Shown piece after piece: positions 58,710 through 64,000 of a stretch of 64,000 nucleotides of DNA. The translations under genes were made by a program, and so were the position numbers. Each line of letters begins with the position of its first letter. Position 1 is the first letter of the stretch. The stretch lies in assembly GCA_028869135.1 (NCBI GenBank), contig JAGWTC010000012.1, forward strand, positions 1 through 64,000, written 5' to 3'. Under the pieces are notes generated by a model. That model saw only the letters and a program-made list of their open reading frames with translations, made no database searches and was not told the DNA's origin. This stretch comes from Rhodocyclaceae bacterium (GTDB taxonomy: Bacteria; Pseudomonadota; Gammaproteobacteria; Burkholderiales; Rhodocyclaceae).

Positions 58710-58913
58710 ATGGCAAAGCATCAGCAAACGAGTGCTATTCACATGCAGAAATTTCTGGGAGGCATCGACTACCCGGTCGTCAAGCAAGACCTGATCGATC
58801 AGGCGGAACAGAATGGCGCCGACAAGCAGACGATGGCCGCGCTCGAAAGAATTCCCGAGCGCGAATACGAAAACCCGGTCGAAGTCTCTCGCGAAGTGAG
58901 CAAGCTGCACTGA
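58710..58913 (+). CDS. DUF2795-domain small protein
   Basis: 67 residues from ATG 58710 with GGAG 9 nt upstream. MAKHQQTSAIHMQKFLGGID, then DYPVVKQDLIDQAEQNGADKQTMAALERIPEREYENPVEV matches the DUF2795 pattern (helical, about 50 residues, common in soil proteobacteria). Molecular function is unknown. It is followed by a strong terminator, so it is monocistronic. Confidence 0.82.
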   Translation: MAKHQQTSAIHMQKFLGGIDYPVVKQDLIDQAEQNGADKQTMAALERIPEREYENPVEVSREVSKLH

Positions 58914-58930
58914 ACGCTCACCGAAATAAA

Positions 58931-58960
58931 AAAGCCCGACCGAGGTCGGGCTTTTTCTTT
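58931..58960. terminator. Terminator between DUF2795 gene and ppiD
   Basis: AAAGCCCGAC-CGAG-GTCGGGCTTTTTC with A-run on the left, so usable for both convergent genes. Confidence 0.92.
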
Positions 58961-58971
58961 GCCGGGCGGCC

Positions 58972-60876
58972 TTATTCGGCAGCAGGCTTGGTCGCCAGCG
59001 CCTGCTGGTTGATCGTCACCTTGTAACGATCGCGCAGGCTGGTCAGCCAGGCGGTGAAGTCGGCCTCGGTGGCGAGCTGCACATACTGCTGGCGCAGCGC
59101 GGCGGACTTGTCGTCATCCTTGTCGGCCACGACATGGGGCTTGACCTTGCCGATGCGATACAGCGTGGTGCTACCGTCCAGCGCGCTTACCGAGGCATAG
59201 GCCGGCAGCCTGTCGACCTTGGCGCCGAACACGGCCTTCATGGCCGGGCCGCTGATGCCCTGTGCGCCGGCACGGGCGATGCTGCGGCTATTGCTCCAGG
59301 TCGCCGCGACGGCCTCGCCGGCATTCAGCTTGGCCAGACGGGCTTCGGCGTCGGCAGCGGCCAGCTTGGCGGCTTCGTCGCGCTTCAGCTTGGCCTCGAT
59401 CTGCGCCTGCACCTGTTCCAGCGGCAGCAATGCAGCCGGCTTGGACTCGACCACGCGCGCCGCCATCAAGGTGTTGGGCGCCACTTCGACGGCCTCGGTG
59501 TTGCGCTTGTTCTTGATTGCGTCGTCGCCGAACAAGGCGGCAACGATCTTTTCGTTCAGGCCCGGGATCGCCTGGCCCTTGGCAATCCACGGCCCCTGCT
59601 GAACCTGCAGACCCAATTGTTCGGCGACGGGCTTGAGGCTGTCGGACTGTTCATACACGGTGTTCGTGAACTGGTCGGCGGCCTCCGCATACTTCTTGGC
59701 GGCTGCTTGCGCCTTCAGCTCCTCGGTGATTTCCGTCTTGACGTCGGCCAGCGGCTTGATGCGCTCGGGCTTGATGCCGGTCAGGTGGATGATGTGGAAG
59801 CCGTAGTCGGTGCGCACAAGGCCGCTGATCTCGCCTTCCTTGAGCTGAAACACCGCATCCTCGAAGGGCTTGACCATGGCGCCGCGCGCCACCGCGCCGA
59901 GGTCGCCGCCGTTGCCGGCCGAACCGGGATCCTGCGAGTTCTGCTTGGCCAGCTTGGCGAAATCGGCCGGGTTCTTCTTCACCTGGGCCAGCAGGTCGTT
60001 GGCCTTGGCCTCGGCCGCCTTGACCTCCTCCGGCTTGGCATTCTTGTCGGCCAGGATCAGTATATGGCTGGCGCGGCGCTCTTCGGGCTGCTTGTAGCGA
60101 TCCTGATGGCTGTCATACCAGGCCTTGATCTCCGCTTCGCTGGCCTGGGCTTTCTGTTCCAGCGCCTTCTGGCTCAACACCACGAATTCGAAACGAATCT
60201 GCTCCGGCACTTCGAAGCGGGCCTTGTTGCTCTCGTAGAAGTTCTTGACCGCGTCGGCGCTCAACTGCACCTTGGACAGATAGGCTTCCGGCTTCAGCGA
60301 CATCTCGCTGATCTCACGCTCCTCGAGCGCGGCGGCCAGAAAAGCGTTGCCGCTGGTACGCGAAATCAGCGTTCCCTCGACCACCGGCAGTACCGTCAGG
60401 CGCGTCGCCAGATCCTGACGCACGCGCGCTTCGAGGCCCTGCTTGCTCAAGCCTTGGGCGGCCGCGATTTGCTCGAAACGCTCGACCGAAAACTTGCCGT
60501 CCACCTGCAGCGCAGGAATCGAGGCGATGGCCTGCGCCAGTTGTTCGTTGCTCACGCTAATGTGCGACTCCGTCGCGTGCACCATCAGCAAGCGCTGGTT
60601 GATCAGGTTTTCCAGCACCGCCATACGCACCTCCGGCCGCTCCATGGTGGCCGGGTCGAACTTGCCGCCGGCGGCGCTGCGCAGACGCTCGCCCTGCTCG
60701 TGCAAGGCCTGCTGGAATTGCTGCTGGGTGATCTTGGTACTACCCACCGTCGCCAGGTCGCCACCACCGCCACCGCTGTGCATGTAGGAATCGACGCCCC
60801 AGAGTGCAAAGGGAATCGTGATCAGCAGCAGGAAGATCTGAACCAGCTTCTTGTTGTTGCGGACGGAATCGAACAT
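58972..60876 (-). CDS. ppiD: Periplasmic folding chaperone PpiD
   Basis: Inner-membrane-anchored chaperone near the Sec translocon. 634 residues from ATG 60876; the frame extends upstream without family character. MFDSVRNNKKLVQIFLLLIT holds the TM anchor (about 12-30). A SurA_N-like domain comes next, then a parvulin domain (about 262-360) containing RRASHILILADKNAKPEEVK and GGDLGAVARGAMVKPFEDAV and ending YGFHIIHLTG, and a C-terminal SurA-like lobe. The parvulin may be inactive, as in E. coli. Follows tRNA-Val and lon in the same direction. Confidence 0.93.
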   Translation of the reverse strand: MFDSVRNNKKLVQIFLLLITIPFALWGVDSYMHSGGGGGDLATVGSTKITQQQFQQALHEQGERLRSAAGGKFDPATMERPEVRMAVLENLINQRLLMVHATESHISVSNEQLAQAIASIPALQVDGKFSVERFEQIAAAQGLSKQGLEARVRQDLATRLTVLPVVEGTLISRTSGNAFLAAALEEREISEMSLKPEAYLSKVQLSADAVKNFYESNKARFEVPEQIRFEFVVLSQKALEQKAQASEAEIKAWYDSHQDRYKQPEERRASHILILADKNAKPEEVKAAEAKANDLLAQVKKNPADFAKLAKQNSQDPGSAGNGGDLGAVARGAMVKPFEDAVFQLKEGEISGLVRTDYGFHIIHLTGIKPERIKPLADVKTEITEELKAQAAAKKYAEAADQFTNTVYEQSDSLKPVAEQLGLQVQQGPWIAKGQAIPGLNEKIVAALFGDDAIKNKRNTEAVEVAPNTLMAARVVESKPAALLPLEQVQAQIEAKLKRDEAAKLAAADAEARLAKLNAGEAVAATWSNSRSIARAGAQGISGPAMKAVFGAKVDRLPAYASVSALDGSTTLYRIGKVKPHVVADKDDDKSAALRQQYVQLATEADFTAWLTSLRDRYKVTINQQALATKPAAE

Positions 60877-60966
60877 GTTTTGTCTGTCAGTCGAAAAGTC
60901 GGAAGGACATGAAAAAAAGGCGAACCATGATCGAGGTCCGCCTTGCTTCGCTGCTTTTAAGAATTC

Positions 60967-61042
60967 TGGTGGGCGCTGACGGGATCGAACCGCCGACATC
61001 CTCCTTGTAAGGGAGGCGCTCTACCATCTGAGCTAAGCGCCC
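60967..61042 (-). tRNA. tRNA-Val (anticodon TAC)
   Basis: Cloverleaf on the minus strand: 5' GGGCGCT, D-arm GCTCAGATGGTAGAGC, anticodon arm CTCCC-TTACAAG-GAGG (anticodon TAC, reads GUA/GUG), T-arm GGCGGTTCGATCCCGTC with an encoded CCA at 60967-60969. It lies between lon and ppiD. Confidence 0.97.
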
Positions 61043-61073
61043 GGTAGAGCGCGAATTATACAGTGAGCGCACA

Positions 61074-61105
61074 GCAAAAAGGCCATCCGGGGATGGCCTT
61101 TTTGC
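61074..61105. terminator. Terminator of lon
   Basis: AAAAAGGCCATCC-GGG-GATGGCCTTTTT, 28 bp past the lon stop, with runs on both sides. It separates lon from the tRNA-Val gene. Confidence 0.92.
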
Positions 61106-61132
61106 TTGACTGCGGCGAGAGCCCAGGCGCGC

Positions 61133-63544
61133 TCAGTGCGCCACCAGACCGCTGCCCGGCGTTGCCGCCGCAGGCGTTGGCGAAACCGCTGCGGCCTCTT
61201 CGGCCAGCGGAACCGGCGCGCGTTCGAGCGCCAGCTCCAGCACCTTGTCGATCCACTTCACGGGCACGATCTCGATCTTGTTCTTGATCGTGTCCGGAAT
61301 CTCGGTCAGGTCCTTGACGTTTTCCTGCGGGATCAGGGCCAGACGGATGCCGCCGCGAACTGCCGCGAGCAGCTTTTCCTTCAAGCCGCCGATCGGCAGC
61401 ACTTCGCCACGCAGCGTGATCTCGCCGGTCATGGCGACGTCGGCGCGGACCGGGATGCCGGTCAGTGACGACACCATCGCGGTGGTGATGGCGATACCTG
61501 CCGACGGACCGTCCTTGGGCGTGGCGCCCTCCGGGAAGTGGATGTGGATGTCCTGCTTCTCGAAGGCTTCGTCCTTGATGCCCAGACGCTTGGCGCGGCT
61601 GCGCACCACGGAGCGGGCCGCTTCCACCGACTCCTTCATGACATCGCCGATGGAGCCGGTGCGTTGAACGTTGCCCTTGCCGGGCATGACCGCCGACTCG
61701 ATGGTCAGCAGCTCGCCGCCCACCTCGGTCCAGGCCAGGCCGGTGACCTGGCCGACCTGATTGTCCTTCTCGGCAATGCCGTAGGAGAACACGCGCACAC
61801 CCAGATACTTGTCCAGATTCTTGGCGTTGACGATGACCTTGGTCGAGCGCTTCCTGACCACGAGCGTCTTTACCACCTTGCGACAGATCTTGGACACTTC
61901 GCGCTCAAGGGCGCGCACGCCGGCTTCGCGCGTGTAGTAGCGCACGATGTCGCGGATCGCATCCTCGGTCACGCTGACTTCGGTGCTCTTCAGACCGTTG
62001 TTCTTCATCTGCTTGGGCAGCAGATAACGGATGGCGATATTGACCTTCTCATCCTCGGTGTAACCCGACAGACGGATGACTTCCATGCGGTCGAGCAACG
62101 GACCGGGAATGTTCAGCGTGTTCGCCGTGGCCACGAACATCACATCGGACAGGTCGAAATCGACCTCGATGTAGTGGTCCTGGAAGGTGTGGTTCTGTTC
62201 CGGATCCAGCACTTCGAGCAGCGCCGACGAAGGATCGCCGCGGAAGTCCTGGCCCATCTTGTCGACTTCGTCGAGCAGGAAGAGCGGATTCTTGACGCCG
62301 ACCTTGGTCATGCTCTGCAGGATCTTGCCGGGCATGGAGCCGATGTAGGTGCGACGGTGGCCGCGAATCTCGGCTTCGTCGCGCACGCCGCCCAGCGCCA
62401 TGCGGATGAACTTGCGATTGGTCGCCTTGGCGATCGACTGGCCGAGCGAGGTCTTGCCCACGCCGGGCGGGCCGACGAGGCACAGGATCGGCGCCTTGAC
62501 CTTGTCCACGCGCTGCTGCACGGCGAGGTACTCGACGATGCGTTCCTTGACCTTCTCGAGGCCGAAGTGATCCTTGTCGAGCGTCTTCTCGGCCAGCACC
62601 AGATCCTTGGAAATGCGCGACTTCTTCTTCCAGGGCAGACCGACCAGTGTCTCGATGAAGTTGCGCACGACCGTGGCTTCGGCGGACATCGGCGACATCA
62701 GCTTGAGCTTCTTCATTTCGGCATTGGCCTTGGCCAGTGCCTCCTTGCTCATGCCGGCTTCGCGGATCTTCTTCTCCATCTCCTCGATGTCGGCGCCTTC
62801 TTCGCCTTCACCGAGCTCCTTCTGGATGGCCTTGACCTGTTCGTTCAGGTAGTACTCGCGCTGGCTCTTCTCCATCTGGCGCTTGACGCGGCCGCGGATG
62901 CGCTTTTCGACCTGCAGGATGTCGAGTTCGGATTCAAGCTGCGACAACAGCTTTTCGAGACGCTCGCCGACGTCGAGCGTTTCCAGCACTTCCTGCTTTT
63001 GCTCGAGCTTGAGCGGCAGGTGTGCGGCAATGGTATCAGCCAGACGGCCGGGCTCTTCGATCCCGGCGAGCGAGGTCAGGATTTCCGGCGGAATCTTCTT
63101 GTTCAGTTTGACGTACTGGTCGAACTGCGTGAGGATCGCGCGACGCATCGCCTCGATCTCGTGATTGGTGCGTTCGTCGGCAGCAAGGAGACTGACCTTA
63201 GAGACGAACAGGGTCTTCTGATCCTCGACGCCATTCACGCGCGCGCGTTGCGCGCCCTCAACCAGCACCTTGACGGTGCCGTCGGGCAGCTTGAGCATCT
63301 GCAGGATGCTGGCGACGCAGCCGATCCCGTAGAGGTCGTCGATTTCAGGTTCGTCCTTGGCGGCGGACTTCTGTGCCACCAGCAGGATGCTCTTGTTGGC
63401 GTCCATCGCGGCCTCAAGGGCCTTGATCGACTTGGGACGGCCCACGAAGAGCGGAATCACCATGTGCGGGAAGACGACGACGTCGCGCAACGCCAGCAGC
63501 GGGAGTTCCAGATTCTCTTGGGGAAGGTCAAGCTCGCTTGACAT
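61133..63544 (-). CDS. lon: ATP-dependent protease Lon
   Basis: Hexameric protease for damaged and regulatory proteins. 803 residues. N-terminal LON substrate domain (LPLLALRDVVVFPHMVIPLF), a coiled coil, and the AAA+ module with Walker A GPPGVGKTSLGQSIA (about 355-369) and Walker B FLLDEVDKMG. The protease domain has the catalytic Ser in PKDGPSAGIAITTA (near residue 681) and Lys in GLKEKLLAAVRGGI (near 724). A 26-residue Ala/Pro-rich tail ends the protein (EAAAVSPTPAAATPGSGLVAH), a little longer than usual. It lies downstream of clpX with 135 bp between. Confidence 0.98.
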   Translation of the reverse strand: MSSELDLPQENLELPLLALRDVVVFPHMVIPLFVGRPKSIKALEAAMDANKSILLVAQKSAAKDEPEIDDLYGIGCVASILQMLKLPDGTVKVLVEGAQRARVNGVEDQKTLFVSKVSLLAADERTNHEIEAMRRAILTQFDQYVKLNKKIPPEILTSLAGIEEPGRLADTIAAHLPLKLEQKQEVLETLDVGERLEKLLSQLESELDILQVEKRIRGRVKRQMEKSQREYYLNEQVKAIQKELGEGEEGADIEEMEKKIREAGMSKEALAKANAEMKKLKLMSPMSAEATVVRNFIETLVGLPWKKKSRISKDLVLAEKTLDKDHFGLEKVKERIVEYLAVQQRVDKVKAPILCLVGPPGVGKTSLGQSIAKATNRKFIRMALGGVRDEAEIRGHRRTYIGSMPGKILQSMTKVGVKNPLFLLDEVDKMGQDFRGDPSSALLEVLDPEQNHTFQDHYIEVDFDLSDVMFVATANTLNIPGPLLDRMEVIRLSGYTEDEKVNIAIRYLLPKQMKNNGLKSTEVSVTEDAIRDIVRYYTREAGVRALEREVSKICRKVVKTLVVRKRSTKVIVNAKNLDKYLGVRVFSYGIAEKDNQVGQVTGLAWTEVGGELLTIESAVMPGKGNVQRTGSIGDVMKESVEAARSVVRSRAKRLGIKDEAFEKQDIHIHFPEGATPKDGPSAGIAITTAMVSSLTGIPVRADVAMTGEITLRGEVLPIGGLKEKLLAAVRGGIRLALIPQENVKDLTEIPDTIKNKIEIVPVKWIDKVLELALERAPVPLAEEAAAVSPTPAAATPGSGLVAH

Positions 63545-63679
63545 GGTTTTATCCTTTCAGTTATCCGCCGCGCAAGAAGCGTTGCGGACATGGACCACAC
63601 TTGCGGGCGGGATACCGGATTTCAAGTAAACCGCCCACTTCCCCTGCAACAAACTGCCTTTATCGCCCAAACAGCCCGC

Positions 63680-64000
63680 TCAATTCGAACCGGACACCTT
63701 GGGCTGGTCCTCGTAAATCAGGATCGGGGGCGACGTGCCTTCGATCGTGCCTTCGTCGATCACCGCCTTGCTGACGTTTTCCATGGTGGGCAGGTCGTAC
63801 ATCGTGTCCAGCAAGGCCTGTTCCAGGATGGAACGCAATCCGCGTGCCCCGGTCTTGCGCTTGATGGCGCGCTTGACCACCGCCTGCAAGGCAGCTGGCC
63901 GAATCTCAAGTTCGACACCTTCCATGGCAAACAGTTTCTGGTACTGCTTGATCAGGGCGTTCTTCGGTTCGATCAGGATCTGGGTCAGCGCCTCTTCGTC
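63680..64000 (-). CDS. clpX: ClpX ATPase subunit, 3' end (5' part outside window)
   Basis: Last 106 residues of the unfoldase of the ClpXP protease. The visible part starts inside [20 protein letters not shown] and has [21 protein letters not shown], the conserved sensor-2 region, and [19 protein letters not shown]. The end PKVSGSN is typical. Frame continues past the right edge. Standard order clpX-lon. The gap to lon (63545-63679) has no hairpin that I can see. Confidence 0.95.
   Translation of the reverse strand, partial: DEEALTQILIEPKNALIKQYQKLFAMEGVELEIRPAALQAVVKRAIKRKTGARGLRSILEQALLDTMYDLPTMENVSKAVIDEGTIEGTSPPILIYEDQPKVSGSN

Overview
The window is 64 kb of GC-rich chromosome, probably from a betaproteobacterium and most likely near the Rhodocyclales or Nitrosomonadales. 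The evidence is the circularly permuted two-piece tmRNA gene with tag ANDERFALAA, the sdhCDAB-sdhE-gltA-sucAB-lpd-zapE gene order divergent from mdh, and the clpX-lon-tRNA-Val-ppiD order. No rRNA gene is present, so the genus cannot be fixed. Almost all of it is ordinary core genome, densely packed and without recognisable insertion sequences, prophage or CRISPR arrays.

Layout. 1-5.7 kb: cysE (cut by the window edge), trmJ and suhB, then a chemoreceptor, a 25-residue membrane peptide and a PAS/GAF diguanylate cyclase. 5.8-13 kb: mutS, a second chemoreceptor, slyD, a Bcp-type peroxiredoxin and zapE. 13-29.5 kb: a TCA-cycle super-cluster. On the minus strand run sdhC-sdhD-sdhA-sdhB-sdhE-gltA-sucA-sucB-lpdA. 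Divergently on the plus strand run mdh, a CitE-like CoA ester lyase and acnB, with a GntR/HutC-family regulator and a perfect 18-bp palindrome at the divide. 29.6-32.6 kb: a third chemoreceptor with a cytoplasmic C-terminal Cache domain, then a small putative persulfide/redox circuit (CMD/AhpD-like protein, YgaV/BigR-type ArsR repressor, DUF2892 membrane protein) around a 31-bp operator-like palindrome.

33-42.3 kb: a metal and oxidative-stress block with a CzcCBA-type HME-RND efflux operon ending in a PII-like gene, Dps, a decayed ZIP transporter and KatG. 42.4-49.2 kb: carbohydrate metabolism, with pgl divergent from an overlapping gnd-zwf-ion channel unit, followed by glycogen phosphorylase. 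49.4-55.6 kb: aldo/keto reductase, PAS-GGDEF cyclase, thiD, the permuted ssrA, an orphan peptide-type binding lipoprotein and fabI.

55.7-58.9 kb is the one clearly accessory stretch. It has a zeta-like kinase toxin with a Phd/YefM antitoxin, an uncharacterised membrane protein with an apparently frameshifted small gene, a fragment with a calcium-loop-like motif, an AT-rich spacer and a DUF2795 gene. 59-64 kb: ppiD, tRNA-Val(TAC), lon and the 3' end of clpX.

How the genes work together: the window encodes a complete citrate-to-oxaloacetate oxidation route except isocitrate dehydrogenase and succinyl-CoA synthetase. It also encodes the oxidative pentose phosphate branch from glucose-6-phosphate to ribulose-5-phosphate, and peroxide and metal defence. 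Nothing seen here is a wholly new system. The most unusual items are the permuted tmRNA with a 4-nt spacer, the YgaV-DUF2892-CMD circuit, the PII-like gene in a metal-efflux operon, the zinc-ribbon ion channel coupled to zwf, the tailed 6-phosphogluconate dehydrogenase, and the zeta/Phd pair with its downstream unknowns.
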